A DNA stretch of 64,000 bases. It comes from JBCBSK01 sp965250105. GTDB taxonomy: Bacteria > Pseudomonadota > Alphaproteobacteria > Rhizobiales > Tepidamorphaceae. A program made the position numbers and the translations under genes. Positions 44,376 through 53,407 of the stretch are shown in pieces. The first letter of the stretch is position 1. Every line of letters starts with the position of its first letter. The stretch spans positions 806,001 through 870,000 of the forward strand of contig OZ252290.1 of assembly GCA_965250105.1 (NCBI GenBank), in the 5' to 3' direction. Under the pieces are notes generated by a model. That model saw only the letters and a program-made list of their open reading frames with translations, was not told the origin of the DNA and did no database searches.

Positions 44376-44528
44376 GGCACTCGTTTAAGCGGTGCGGCGC
44401 GCGCCGCGTGGCGACCGGATGCACCACTGGCCGCAAGGCGTCAAACCCGGACCGGGCCGGAATCTGCCCGGCACGCCCGGTGAAATCGCGCGAATTGCAC
44501 CCCGCGCATGCCAGCCCTTCGGTTTTGT

Positions 44529-44558
44529 TTGACCTTTCACCCCGGTTCTTTCTACAAC
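44529..44558 (+). promoter_or_regulatory. Candidate housekeeping-type promoter of the TAXI-TRAP genes
   Basis: TTGACC (44529-44534) is followed after 17-18 bases by CTACAA/TACAAC (44552-44558). This would start transcription near 44565, about 100 bases before the TAXI gene. It is the best -35/-10 pair in the 290-base gap between waaC and the transporter genes. Confidence 0.45.
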
Positions 44559-44667
44559 GGCATTGGGGAAACTCCGGATGAGACAGGCGCAAAGGGGATG
44601 CCGCGATCCGGGCTTCCGCGACAGACATGACCAGAGTGGCCCTGCCGGGCCGGGGAGGAGTTAGACG

Positions 44668-45705
44668 ATGACCACGCGCCGCACCCTGTTTTCGACGTTG
44701 ATCGCCGGCACCGCCGCGATCGCGCTCGCCACCGCCGTTCCCGCGACCCCCGTCAAGGCACAGGACGCCCAGGACTTTCTGCTGACCACCGCCTCGACCG
44801 GCGGCACCTATTATCCGGTCGGCGTCGCCATCGCGACCCTGATCAAGGTCCGGCTGCAGCCGAGCGAAGGCATCAATATGAGCGCCATCAACTCGGCCGG
44901 CTCGGGCGAGAACATCAAGCTCCTGCGCGACAACGAAGCCCAGTTCGCCATTCTCCAGGGCCTGTTCGGCGCCTATGCGGCGACCGGCACGGGGCCGCTC
45001 GAAGCCGATGGCGTTCAGAGCGAACTGCGCTCGATCTCGATGCTGTGGCCGAATGTCGAGCATTTCATCGTCAAGAACGACTATGTCGATACCGGCACGG
45101 TCAGCGACTTCATGGCGCTCGAAGGCGAGCCGGTGTCGCTCGGCCGGCAAAATTCCGGCACCATCGGCTCGAACCGGACGATCCTCGGCAATCTCGGCCT
45201 CGACAACATGGATGAGTATTTCGAGCTCGTCTTCATGGGCTACGGCCCGTCGGCCGAAGCGCTGCAGAACGGCCAGATCGAGGCCATGTCGACACCGGCC
45301 GGCGATCCGGTCGGCGCCGTGACCAGCGCCTTCGCCGCGATGGGCGACCAGATCACCATGCTCGAATTCACCGAGGAACAGGCCGCCGAAGCCAATGGCG
45401 CCTTCGAGGATCTGTGGACACCTTACGTGATCGAGGCCGGCACCTATCCCGGCGTCGACGAGGACATCAACACGATCGCCCAGCCCAACTTCCTGGCCGT
45501 TCGCAGCGACATCCCCGAAGAGACGATCTATCTGATCACCAAGACGATCTACGAAAATCTCGGCTTCCTGCAGGGCATCCACCCGGCGACGCGCGCGATG
45601 TCGATCGACACCGCGATCACCGGCCTGCCGGTGCCGCTGCATCCGGGCGCGATCCGCTATTACGAGGAAGTCGGCATCGAGATCCCCGATCGCCTGCGCC
45701 CGTAA
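44668..45705 (+). CDS. TAXI family TRAP transporter solute-binding protein
   Basis: A 345-residue periplasmic binding protein with a Sec signal peptide (MTTRRTLFSTLIAGTAAIAL, cleavage near VKAQD). The mature start DFLLTTASTGGTYYPVGVAI and SAGSGENIKLLRDNEAQFAIL are the TAXI (TRAP-associated extracytoplasmic immunogenic) fold. It hands an organic acid or related solute to the fused permease encoded just downstream. GGAGGA 8 bases before the ATG. Ligand unknown; the related transporters often import alpha-keto or glutamate-like acids. Confidence 0.92.
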   Translation: MTTRRTLFSTLIAGTAAIALATAVPATPVKAQDAQDFLLTTASTGGTYYPVGVAIATLIKVRLQPSEGINMSAINSAGSGENIKLLRDNEAQFAILQGLFGAYAATGTGPLEADGVQSELRSISMLWPNVEHFIVKNDYVDTGTVSDFMALEGEPVSLGRQNSGTIGSNRTILGNLGLDNMDEYFELVFMGYGPSAEALQNGQIEAMSTPAGDPVGAVTSAFAAMGDQITMLEFTEEQAAEANGAFEDLWTPYVIEAGTYPGVDEDINTIAQPNFLAVRSDIPEETIYLITKTIYENLGFLQGIHPATRAMSIDTAITGLPVPLHPGAIRYYEEVGIEIPDRLRP

Positions 45706-45774
45706 CGGCACGCGAAACGACACGGGCGCGGGAGACCGCGCCCGCTCCTCCCCGAACGCGATCCGGACCGGCCC

Positions 45775-47970
45775 GTGAGCACATCACCCGATCCCGCGCC
45801 CGGCCAGGGCGCGGACGCCGACCCCGTGCCGGCCGCGCGCGGCTCGGCACATGTCGACGTCATGGCCGACGCCGAAAGCGGCGTCCGGCCGATGGACGGC
45901 GATTTCGGCAAGGTCATCTACTGGATCTGCGTCGCCGTTTCGCTGTTTCACATCTACGCCAACTATGTCGGCACGCTACCGCAATTCCTGTTCACGGGGC
46001 TGCATTTCGCCGGCTTCGTTCTGTTATGCGCGCTGCGTTTTCCCTTGCTGCGCGCCCGGTCGGCATCGGGCAAGCGCGCCGTCCTGATCCTCGACATCGT
46101 CATCGGCATCGTCGCGGCCTCTTGCGTCATCGGCATCATCCTGTCGGAAAACGCGATCTATGACCGCGGCGTCCGGCTCGCGCCGCATGAATGGGTCATG
46201 GCGCTCGTCACCATCGCGGCGGCCATCGAGTTCACCCGCCGCACCACGGGCTGGATCATCCCCGTCCTGATCCTGCTGGCCTTGTCCTATGTCGGCTGGT
46301 GGGGGGCGGATATTTCCGGCGTCTTCCGCTTCGCCGGCCTGTCCTTCGAGACCATCGTCTTCCGCTCGATCTTCGCCGATGAAGGGATGTTCGGCACGAT
46401 CGCCCGGATATCGGCGACCTTCGTCTTCATGTTCATCCTGTTCGGCGCCTTCCTGGTACGTTCGGGCGCGGGCGATTTCATCATCGACATCGCGCGCGCC
46501 GCCGCCGGTCGGGTGATCGGGGGGCCGGGCTATGTGGCGGTGTTCTCCTCGGGCCTGACCGGCACGATTTCGGGTTCGGCGGTCGCGAACACGGTGTCGA
46601 CGGGCGTCATCACCATTCCGCTGATGAAGCGGTCGGGCTTTCCGCCGCGCTTCGCCGCCGGCGTCGAGGCGGCCTCCTCTACCGGCGGCCAGTTGATGCC
46701 GCCGATCATGGGCGCCGGCGCCTTCGTCATGGCGAGCTACACCCAGGTGCCCTATCTCGACATCGTCGCGGTCGCGCTGGCGCCGGCGCTCGTCTATTTC
46801 CTGTCGGTCGGCTTCTTCGTGCGCATCCAGGCCAAGAAGCAGAACCTGCAGCCGACCGGCGAAAGCCATGAACGCGTCATCGACATCCTGAAGCGCGGCG
46901 GTCCAGCCTTCCTGATCCCGATCGCGGTGCTGATCGGCCTTCTGATCTACGGTTTCACGCCGACCTATTCCGCCTTCTGGGCCATTCTCGCGGTCATCGT
47001 GTCGTCCTGGCTGACGCCCAACAAGATGGGGCCGCGCGCTATTCTCGACGCGCTGGCCCTGGGCGCGCGCAACATGATCATGACCGGCACGCTGCTCGTC
47101 GCCGTGGGGCTGATCGTGAACGTCATCGCCATGACCGGCATCGGCAACACGTTTTCGCTGATGATCGCCGACTGGGCGGGCGGCAACCTCCTTCTGGCCA
47201 TCGTCCTGATCGCGCTGGCCTCGCTGGTGCTCGGCATGGGCCTGCCGGTGACGGCGGCCTATATCGTGCTCGCCGTGTTGTCGGCGCCGGCACTGCACAT
47301 TCTGATCCAGAACAGCCATCTCGTCAGCGCCATCGCGTCCGGCGAGGTGTCGGAAGCCGCCCGCATGACCTTCATGCTGGCCGATCCCGCGCTCCTGGAA
47401 CGGCTGTCGGCGCCCATGCCGGTGGACGAAGCCCGCGCCATCGTGGCGGCCGCCCCGCAGGAGGTGCTCAACCTCGTCTATGGCCAAAGCCTCGATCCGG
47501 TCGTGATCACCATGGCGCTGTTGTCGGCGCATATGATCATCTTCTGGCTGTCGCAGGATTCGAACGTCACGCCGCCGGTCTGCCTGACCGCCTTCGCGGC
47601 CGCCGCGATCGCCAGGACACCGCCGATGTCGACCGGGGTCGTCGCCTGGAAGCTCGCCAAGGGGCTCTATCTGGTGCCGATCCTGATGGCCTACACGAAT
47701 TTCATCGGCGGCACGCCGCTCGAAGTCTTCACCATCTTCATCATCGCGGTGATCGGCGTCTATGCGCTCGGCGCGACACTCGAAGGGCATATGGAAAGCC
47801 CACTGAACTGGCCCCTGCGCATCCTGACCGGCATCGGCGGGGTGATGCTGGTCTGGCCCGACACGCCGGTCCTGGAAGTCGCCGGCGGCGCGATCGTGCT
47901 GTCGATCCTCGGCTGGTCGATCTGGCAGGACCGGAAGCGAACAGGCGAACCGGCCGCCAGCGCGACTTAG
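45775..47970 (+). CDS. TRAP transporter fused permease (DctQ-DctM type)
   Basis: A 731-residue inner-membrane protein with about 16-18 predicted helices, combining the small DctQ and large DctM subunits of TRAP transporters in one chain. Diagnostic parts are FVFMFILFGAFLVRSGAGDF, SGSAVANTVSTGVITIPLM and ASSTGGQLMPPIMGAGAFVM of the DctM domain. Driven by a sodium or proton gradient and fed by the TAXI protein upstream. The GTG at 45775 is used; ATG 45862, just before the membrane part, is an alternative. The 70-base gap to the binding-protein gene suggests one transcript. Confidence 0.93.
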   Translation: MSTSPDPAPGQGADADPVPAARGSAHVDVMADAESGVRPMDGDFGKVIYWICVAVSLFHIYANYVGTLPQFLFTGLHFAGFVLLCALRFPLLRARSASGKRAVLILDIVIGIVAASCVIGIILSENAIYDRGVRLAPHEWVMALVTIAAAIEFTRRTTGWIIPVLILLALSYVGWWGADISGVFRFAGLSFETIVFRSIFADEGMFGTIARISATFVFMFILFGAFLVRSGAGDFIIDIARAAAGRVIGGPGYVAVFSSGLTGTISGSAVANTVSTGVITIPLMKRSGFPPRFAAGVEAASSTGGQLMPPIMGAGAFVMASYTQVPYLDIVAVALAPALVYFLSVGFFVRIQAKKQNLQPTGESHERVIDILKRGGPAFLIPIAVLIGLLIYGFTPTYSAFWAILAVIVSSWLTPNKMGPRAILDALALGARNMIMTGTLLVAVGLIVNVIAMTGIGNTFSLMIADWAGGNLLLAIVLIALASLVLGMGLPVTAAYIVLAVLSAPALHILIQNSHLVSAIASGEVSEAARMTFMLADPALLERLSAPMPVDEARAIVAAAPQEVLNLVYGQSLDPVVITMALLSAHMIIFWLSQDSNVTPPVCLTAFAAAAIARTPPMSTGVVAWKLAKGLYLVPILMAYTNFIGGTPLEVFTIFIIAVIGVYALGATLEGHMESPLNWPLRILTGIGGVMLVWPDTPVLEVAGGAIVLSILGWSIWQDRKRTGEPAASAT

Positions 47971-48098
47971 AGCCGGTCGCGGCCAGTTCGCTTCTGACGC
48001 CATCGTTGTCACGCCGTCGCAGAAGTCGGGTTCACTCCCTAAGCGGAAGCGCGTGTCGGACGGAAGCCGGAGATGCGCCAGATCAGAAGGAGACCGTC

Positions 48099-49022
48099 AT
48101 GAGAGCGATCGTCGCGATGCTCGTCCTGTCGATAGGGGCGGCGATGTCGCCCGCCATCGCCCAGGATGTCGCCGGCAGCGCGGATCACCCACTGATCGGC
48201 CGCTTCGAAGGATCGGCCATCACTGCCTATGACGCGCGCGATTTCGACGAATACCGCTTCGCGGAGGCCCCGATGCCCGCCGACCCCGGCGACGCCTTCG
48301 CCGTCGTCGAGGGCGTTACCACGCGCATCGCCTATGCCGGTCCGGACGGCGTCTCGCTGGCCGAGGTCGCGCGAAACTATGAACGCCGGCTGACCGATGA
48401 AGGCTTCGAGATCGTCCTGGACTGCGCCAATCGTGACTGCGGCGGAACCGGCTTCGCCTATGAGATCGAGACATTCCCGCTGCCGCGCATGATCGTCGAT
48501 CCGTTCAACTATCGCTATATCGGGGCGCGCCGGACGGGCGCCGACGGCGAGGCCTACGCGGCGATCCTGTTCAGCGTCGACACGAGCGACGTCGTGCGCG
48601 TGCAGGTTACCGTCGTCGAGACGGCGGCCATGGAATTCCGCATGGTCGATGCGGCGGCGATGGCCGAGGAAGTGTTCGAGAATGGCCGTGTTGCGCTCTA
48701 CGGCATCAATTTCGACCTTGACGAGGCGACGATCCGGCCGGACAGCGAACCGACGCTCGCCGAAATCGCCGCCTTTCTCGGCGCCAATCCCGACCTCGAC
48801 GTCGTCATCGTCGGACATACCGACAATCAGGGGTCGATGGAATACAATCTCGGACTGTCGGCGCGGCGCGCGGAAGCCGTGCGCGACGCGCTGGTGGGCC
48901 GTTTTGGCCTGTCCGCCGACCGGATGGCCCATGCCGGCGCCGGCTTTCTGGCACCGGTGGCCGCGAACACGACGGAACAGGGCCGGGCGCTCAACCGCCG
49001 AGTCGAGATCATCGCGCGCTGA
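48099..49022 (+). CDS. OmpA family protein with N-terminal DUF4892-like domain
   Basis: A 307-residue exported protein: signal peptide (MLVLSIGAAMSPAIAQ), then an N-terminal domain starting SADHPLIGRFEGSAITAYDA that resembles DUF4892, then a C-terminal OmpA peptidoglycan-binding domain (YGINFDLDEATIRPDSEPTL and VVIVGHTDNQGSMEYNLGLS, with RRAEAVRDAL and the final NRRVEII). It probably tethers the outer envelope to peptidoglycan. AGAAGGAG precedes ATG 48099 by 7 bases. It is a single gene between the TRAP operon and a regulator gene. Confidence 0.9.
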   Translation: MRAIVAMLVLSIGAAMSPAIAQDVAGSADHPLIGRFEGSAITAYDARDFDEYRFAEAPMPADPGDAFAVVEGVTTRIAYAGPDGVSLAEVARNYERRLTDEGFEIVLDCANRDCGGTGFAYEIETFPLPRMIVDPFNYRYIGARRTGADGEAYAAILFSVDTSDVVRVQVTVVETAAMEFRMVDAAAMAEEVFENGRVALYGINFDLDEATIRPDSEPTLAEIAAFLGANPDLDVVIVGHTDNQGSMEYNLGLSARRAEAVRDALVGRFGLSADRMAHAGAGFLAPVAANTTEQGRALNRRVEIIAR

Positions 49023-49057
49023 CCCGGCAAGGCGGCCCGCGACAACCGCTCGCGAGC

Positions 49058-50029
49058 TTAAGTCCGGGATCCTTTCCGGCTCAACACCTGCTCGATGACC
49101 TCGGTGCCCCATTGGGTGCCGGGCCGCTCGTCGACGAGAACGAAGCCGGCTTTCTCATAGAGATGGCGCGCGGCATCCAGCCCCTTGAACGTCCATAGCC
49201 GGGTTTCTCTAAACCCGTGGCCGTCGACATGCGCCAGGGCGCGCTCGATCAGTTGGCCGCCAACCCCCTGCCCGCGCGCGGTATCATCGAGGATGAACCA
49301 GCGCAGATGCGCGACGCCACAGCCCAGATCCTCGCCATCGATCGACACCGCGCCGATGATGCGCCCGCCGCGTTCGGCGCGTGCGGTCAAGTTAACGGGA
49401 TTGTCGAGGCGGCTCAGGAACTCGGCCATGTCGGCGGCCACCTGTCGCTCGAAGACGGCGCCGAAACCGTAATTGACCGCATAGTAGCGGGCATGCATCT
49501 CGGTGACGCGGGCCAGCAATGTCGGCACATACCCCGTCTGGACGAGCACGCCCACATCTTTTCTTGCCGGCAAAGCGGGCACGGCGGACGCGCCGTCATG
49601 CAAGGCCCTCGCATAGGCCACCAGCCCATCGACGATCACGGCCCGGTCGGCTGCAGACAGAGGCGACAGGGCGGCATCGACCTGATCGCGCGCATGGGTG
49701 TCGATCTGGCGAAACAGGCGTTCTCCCGCGGGCGTCAGCACCAATTCCTTGCGCCTTGGGTCGGCGGCGTCCTTGCGCGCGGTGAGCAGGCCATCGGCTT
49801 CCAGCCGGCCGAGCAACCGGCTTACCGTCGACTTGTCCAGCCCCAGCAGCGTCACGAGTTCCGTCGCGGTGGCGACCGTTCCGCTCCCGATTTCGACCAG
49901 CGCATGAACGGCCGAGGGCGACAGATCGGTGCCGGCGAGCCCGCGCTTCAGGAAGCCGAGTTCGCGGACAATGGCCCGGGAGCTGCGGCGGATATGGTCG
50001 ATGTCGGCGGGGAAAGGCTTTGGCTTCAT
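49058..50029 (-). CDS. MarR-family regulator fused to a GNAT acetyltransferase
   Basis: A 323-residue two-domain protein. Residues ~1-150 are a MarR winged helix (VHALVEIGSGTVATATELVT, LLGLDKSTVSRLLGRLEADG, and LTARKDAADPRRKELVLTPA, the wing with its basic tip). Residues ~165-320 are a GNAT acetyltransferase (HLRWFILDDTARGQGVGGQL with the acetyl-CoA loop RGQGVGGQL). Such fusions may sense and acetylate a toxic small molecule while controlling their own synthesis. The start codon is preceded by a palindrome-like site (50031-50045) and lacks a clear ribosome binding site, so it may be nearly leaderless. Confidence 0.92.
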   Translation of the reverse strand: MKPKPFPADIDHIRRSSRAIVRELGFLKRGLAGTDLSPSAVHALVEIGSGTVATATELVTLLGLDKSTVSRLLGRLEADGLLTARKDAADPRRKELVLTPAGERLFRQIDTHARDQVDAALSPLSAADRAVIVDGLVAYARALHDGASAVPALPARKDVGVLVQTGYVPTLLARVTEMHARYYAVNYGFGAVFERQVAADMAEFLSRLDNPVNLTARAERGGRIIGAVSIDGEDLGCGVAHLRWFILDDTARGQGVGGQLIERALAHVDGHGFRETRLWTFKGLDAARHLYEKAGFVLVDERPGTQWGTEVIEQVLSRKGSRT

Positions 50030-50030
50030 A

Positions 50031-50045
50031 GTTGCATGTTACAAC
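50031..50045. promoter_or_regulatory. Candidate MarR operator at the start of the MarR-GNAT gene
   Basis: GTTGCATGTTACAAC shows five of seven symmetric pairs and has the TTG-N7-CAA shape of many MarR operators. It lies 2-16 bases upstream of the start codon, so a bound regulator would block initiation. No second copy is obvious. Confidence 0.35.
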
Positions 50046-50105
50046 CATATGCCGCTCTGTCCAGGCCCGCCCTGCGCCGTCCATTCAACGTCAGCCGCTA
50101 ACGGC

Positions 50106-50234
50106 TCAAAGGCCGTCCCTTTGCTTGAGCATCCTGGCCTGGAGCGACACCCACCAGACCGCGCCGACACCCATCAGAAAGACGCCGAAGCCGGCAAAGA
50201 ACAGGCAGATAAATAGCATGGGGGATATGCTCAT
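50106..50234 (-). CDS. 42-residue small membrane protein
   Basis: ATG 50232-50234 to TGA 50106-50108 encodes 42 residues: a hydrophobic N-terminal two thirds (PMLFICLFFAGFGVFLMGVG then AVWWVSL) giving one transmembrane helix, and a basic tail (QARMLKQRDGL), so the C-terminus is predicted to be cytoplasmic. GGAGG lies 5 bases before the ATG. Codon use is GC-rich in third positions like the neighbours. No family recognised. It lies between the methyltransferase and the MarR-GNAT gene, on the same strand as both. Confidence 0.6.
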   Translation of the reverse strand: MSISPMLFICLFFAGFGVFLMGVGAVWWVSLQARMLKQRDGL

Positions 50235-50331
50235 CGTGACCTCCGCGCTTGGCTTTTTGGGTATGGCACGAGGACCATGAGTAGCGGACAGCGCGACGAT
50301 CGGGATTGATGCCCCTCAACGGCCGACAAGC

Positions 50332-51099
50332 TCAATCGGGCCGTTTCCGCGCCACATAATAGCCGTAGCTGACAAAAGCCGAGAAGCGCTCATAGAGATC
50401 GATCTCGGCCTGTTCGGCGGCCACGATCGCGCGGGCCGCCGGGCTAACACCGTGTTTCGCGAGAAAGCCGTCGAAGCGCGCCTGCATGGGGCGGTAGTAG
50501 TTGTCGAGCCAGCAGGTTTCAGGCAGCGGGAAATAGCCGACCGGCGTGTAGCCATTGGCTTCCAGAAGCGCGATCTTCGCCGAGGCCGTGGCGACCTCCG
50601 GATATTCCTTAGACCAGTGATCGGTCAGTTCGGCTGGCCGCTCGGGCGACAGCCAGGTCAGTTCGGACACAGCGAGAATGCCGCCCGGCCCGAGGAAGGG
50701 CCGCCAGGCGCGAATACCGTTTTCGAAGCCGATGTTATAGATCGAACCTTCCGCCCAGATCGCATCCAGCGAAGACGGCGCGAATGTCAGCACCTCCATC
50801 GACGCCGCGACGGGCGTGATCCGGGCCGAGACGCCTTCGGCGGCGGCGCGACACTCCAGTTCTGCCAGGAAGCCGGGCAGGAAGTCGACCGCCGTGATTT
50901 GCGCATCGAGCGCCTTGGCGAGGGTGATCGTCGCGGCCCCGGTGCCGCATCCGATATCGGCGATCCTGAGACCGCGCCGGCCGGACAACCCCGACAGGGC
51001 AATCGCCAGGCGGGTTTCGGCGTCACCACCCGGACCCTGCCGGGCGGCCGGCAAATGCAGATCCATCAGAAGATCGATATCGTCCATGTAGAGGCCCAT
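50332..51099 (-). CDS. Class I SAM-dependent methyltransferase
   Basis: A 255-residue Rossmann-fold methyltransferase. Motif I is RIADIGCGTGAATITLAKAL, the acidic end of strand 2 is in ITAVDFLPGFLAEL, and motif IV/post-I FAPSSLDAIWAEGSIYNIGF. The C-terminal part has CWLDNYYRPMQARFDGFLAK, seen in small-molecule methyltransferases of unknown substrate. ATG 51099 and ATG 51087 (MDDIDLL) are both possible; neither has a clear ribosome binding site. Confidence 0.85.
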   Translation of the reverse strand: MGLYMDDIDLLMDLHLPAARQGPGGDAETRLAIALSGLSGRRGLRIADIGCGTGAATITLAKALDAQITAVDFLPGFLAELECRAAAEGVSARITPVAASMEVLTFAPSSLDAIWAEGSIYNIGFENGIRAWRPFLGPGGILAVSELTWLSPERPAELTDHWSKEYPEVATASAKIALLEANGYTPVGYFPLPETCWLDNYYRPMQARFDGFLAKHGVSPAARAIVAAEQAEIDLYERFSAFVSYGYYVARKRPD

Positions 51100-51303
51100 G
51101 CGGGAAAGAAGGGGACCCGGTCGGCGGGCAATCAGACGCCTGCCGATGACCCGATCGCCCGCGCGATGCAATCCCGGCCCGACGCTTGAACGGGACAGCC
51201 CGTTACCTTAGCATTCGATCCGTTGCTGTAGGGCGCATCGGCTTCATAGGCCGGAAGGGCACGGCCCGCCTACCCGCCCTATGTCCCATGAAGCAACGCG
51301 CCC

Positions 51304-51945
51304 ATGCCCTCTGTCGAACATCTCAGGAAACAGGCCAAGCTCTATCGGCGCTGGCACCGGCATCGATATGTTCCGGTCGCGGCCGAGATCCGCCGCCACC
51401 TGGTCCGATATGCCGACCTGTCCGACGGCGACGTGCTGAACGCCGATTTCAAGCTCAGCGACGCGCAGGAACTCGTCGCCCGGCAGCACGGTTTCGACAG
51501 TTGGCCGGCGCTCGTGAAAGGAGCCGGAACGATGCCCGAGACAGCCCAGATCCGGTCCGGCCCATCGACGATCCTGGCCGCGGAGCCTCAGCTCTTCGTG
51601 TCCGACATGGCGCTTGCCTGCCGCTTCTATACCGACAAGCTCGGCTTCGAGATTGCCTTCACCCATGGCGACCCGGTCTTCTACGCCCAGATTCGTCGCG
51701 GCGGCGGACGGCTCAACCTGCGGAACGTCAGCGGACCGGTCTTCGACACGGGCTTCAGGGCTCGCGAGCCGGACGCGCTGTCGGCCACGCTGATCCTCGA
51801 TCAGGCCAAGCCGCTGTTTCTCGAATTCCAGGAGGCCGGCATCAGCTTTCACCAGAGCCTGAGAACCGAGCCCTGGGGCGCCCGCACCTTCATCATCGAA
51901 GACCCGGACGGCAATCTGATCTGCTTTGCCGGGCGCGGCGGTTAG
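51304..51945 (+). CDS. VOC family protein with N-terminal helical extension
   Basis: A 213-residue protein. The C-terminal ~125 residues are a glyoxalase/vicinal-oxygen-chelate fold (LFVSDMALACRFYTDKLGFE and ARTFIIEDPDGNLICFAGRG). In front is a ~75-residue helical segment, LRKQAKLYRRWHRHRYVPVA ... DAQELVARQHGFDSWPAL, that I have seen attached to several otherwise unrelated alphaproteobacterial domains. Function unknown. It is divergent from the methyltransferase gene. Confidence 0.85.
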   Translation: MPSVEHLRKQAKLYRRWHRHRYVPVAAEIRRHLVRYADLSDGDVLNADFKLSDAQELVARQHGFDSWPALVKGAGTMPETAQIRSGPSTILAAEPQLFVSDMALACRFYTDKLGFEIAFTHGDPVFYAQIRRGGGRLNLRNVSGPVFDTGFRAREPDALSATLILDQAKPLFLEFQEAGISFHQSLRTEPWGARTFIIEDPDGNLICFAGRGG

Positions 51946-52018
51946 GATCGGAAATGCGATAAACCAAATGGCCCCGGGCCGAATGGCCGAAGATCGCACA
52001 AGCGCTGTTGGGGCAAGT

Positions 52019-53059
52019 TCACGCCGCCGCGACGACCACCTTCTTGCGCTCTTCCGACGGCGTGCGCTTGAAGTGCTCGCTATAGCATTTCGAGAAATGC
52101 GAGGCCGAGACGAAGCCGCAGGCCAGGCCGACCGACAGGATCGGCATCGAGGTCTGGCGCAGAAGATGCCGCGCGCGGTTGAGCCGCAGGGTCAGATAAT
52201 AGCGCGTCGGCGTGGTGTTCAGATAGCGCTGGAACAGGCGCTCGAGCTGGCGCGGCGATAAATTGACCAGCCGGGCGAGATGCGAACAGGTCAGCGGCCG
52301 CTCGATCCGGCTTTCCATCTCGGCGATGACGTTCAGAAGCTTGGGATGGGCGACGCCGACGCGTGCCCGCAGCTCCATGCGCTGGCGCTCGTCGGAATCG
52401 CGCATGCGGTGATGGATCAGTTCGTCGGTGACGGCCGCCGCCACCTCGCCGCCAAGCCTCTGGCTGACCTTGGTCAGCATCATGTCGGCGGCCGCCGTGC
52501 CGCCGGCGCAGGTGAACCGGCTGCGATCGACCTCGAACAGGTTCTGCGTCACCTCGATCTCGGGATATTCCTCGCGGAAGGCGTCGTAATGCTCCCAGTG
52601 AATGGCGCAGCGATAGCCGTCGAGCAGGCCGGCGCGCGCCAGGACATAGGTGCCCGAACAGACCGAGCCGACCGCCGCCCCGCGCGAGGCGAGCTTGCGC
52701 ACCCGGCCGATCATCGCCTGGAGATAGGCCTTGTCGACATGCAGCGGCGTGCACACCACGACCTCGGGCATCGGCTCGGCCGCCGAGAACGGACCGTCGG
52801 CCGAGATCATGATGCCGTTCGAGGCACGCACATCCGACCCGTCGAGAGAAAACACCCGCCAGTTGAAGACGTCCTGCGCCGCGACATGATTGGCGAGCCG
52901 AAGAACTTCGATGGCCGAGGCGACCGAAATCATCGAAAAGTCGGGGGCCAGCATGAAGCCGATCGTGTGGCGCGTGTCGCCTGGATACATGTTCATGACG
53001 GACTCCGACGATTGGACGCCGGAGCCTGAGCTAATCTCGCCCAAAGAACGTTGTTCCAT
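52019..53059 (-). CDS. GlxA-type AraC family transcriptional regulator (DJ-1/PfpI domain)
   Basis: A 346-residue regulator. The N-terminal part is a DJ-1/PfpI (glutamine amidotransferase-like) domain with TIGFMLAPDFSMISVASAIE and the cysteine nucleophile elbow AVGSVCSGTYVLARAGLLDG; the C-terminal part is an AraC-type double helix-turn-helix (SHLARLVNLSPRQLERLFQR and ILSVGLACGFVSASHFSKCY). The group includes GbdR, which activates glycine betaine/dimethylglycine use. That fhs lies divergently and folate-bound formate arises from demethylation fits such a role, but it is inference. Confidence 0.93.
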   Translation of the reverse strand: MEQRSLGEISSGSGVQSSESVMNMYPGDTRHTIGFMLAPDFSMISVASAIEVLRLANHVAAQDVFNWRVFSLDGSDVRASNGIMISADGPFSAAEPMPEVVVCTPLHVDKAYLQAMIGRVRKLASRGAAVGSVCSGTYVLARAGLLDGYRCAIHWEHYDAFREEYPEIEVTQNLFEVDRSRFTCAGGTAAADMMLTKVSQRLGGEVAAAVTDELIHHRMRDSDERQRMELRARVGVAHPKLLNVIAEMESRIERPLTCSHLARLVNLSPRQLERLFQRYLNTTPTRYYLTLRLNRARHLLRQTSMPILSVGLACGFVSASHFSKCYSEHFKRTPSEERKKVVVAAA

Positions 53060-53407
53060 CTACTATCCTGGTGCAGTGCAATATAACCGCGCCGGGCTCT
53101 TCGCCGTTCCGTATAAATAGTAGGATGAAACGCGGTTTCATCGTCGGTCAAGCGAAAAACGGCGCTGCTTCAACAAACTGTCAAATAATCGGAACCGGCA
53201 CGGCATCTCTTGCGCTGACGCAATTGGGCCAGAACAGGACGCTTCATCCCGGGCGGCGGAAAACCCCAAACGCTATTCACGTGCCGCCCGTCGAGAGATA
53301 TGTCCTTTTCGGATGCCGTCGTGCCGGCCCGTATGGCGGGTCTCGATGGGATCCGCCCATCGCCACGCCGCGCCCTGACATCAACCGCCATCGCAACGGA
53401 GAAGCTC
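53060..53407. other. Divergent control region between the GlxA-type regulator and fhs
   Basis: No gene is seen in these 348 bases. It contains the perfect 19-base palindrome at 53124-53142, a TATAAATA box just before it (about 53112-53119) and an AT-rich stretch TGTCAAATAATC (about 53177-53188). It must hold the promoters for both divergent genes. No folate-type riboswitch fold was recognised. Confidence 0.5.
53124..53142. promoter_or_regulatory. Perfect 8-3-8 palindrome, candidate operator
   Basis: GATGAAAC (53124-53131), GCG, GTTTCATC (53135-53142) is an exact inverted repeat. It lies ~65 bases upstream of the GlxA-type regulator start and ~265 before fhs, immediately after a TATAAATA box. 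AraC-type regulators more often use direct repeats, so a different repressor or a homodimeric site is equally possible. Confidence 0.6.

Noticed and set aside
46024..48012. 662-codon open frame on the minus strand opposite the TRAP permease
   Set aside because: Its translation is dominated by Arg/His/Asp repeats typical of antisense shadows; the permease frame has many real membrane motifs.
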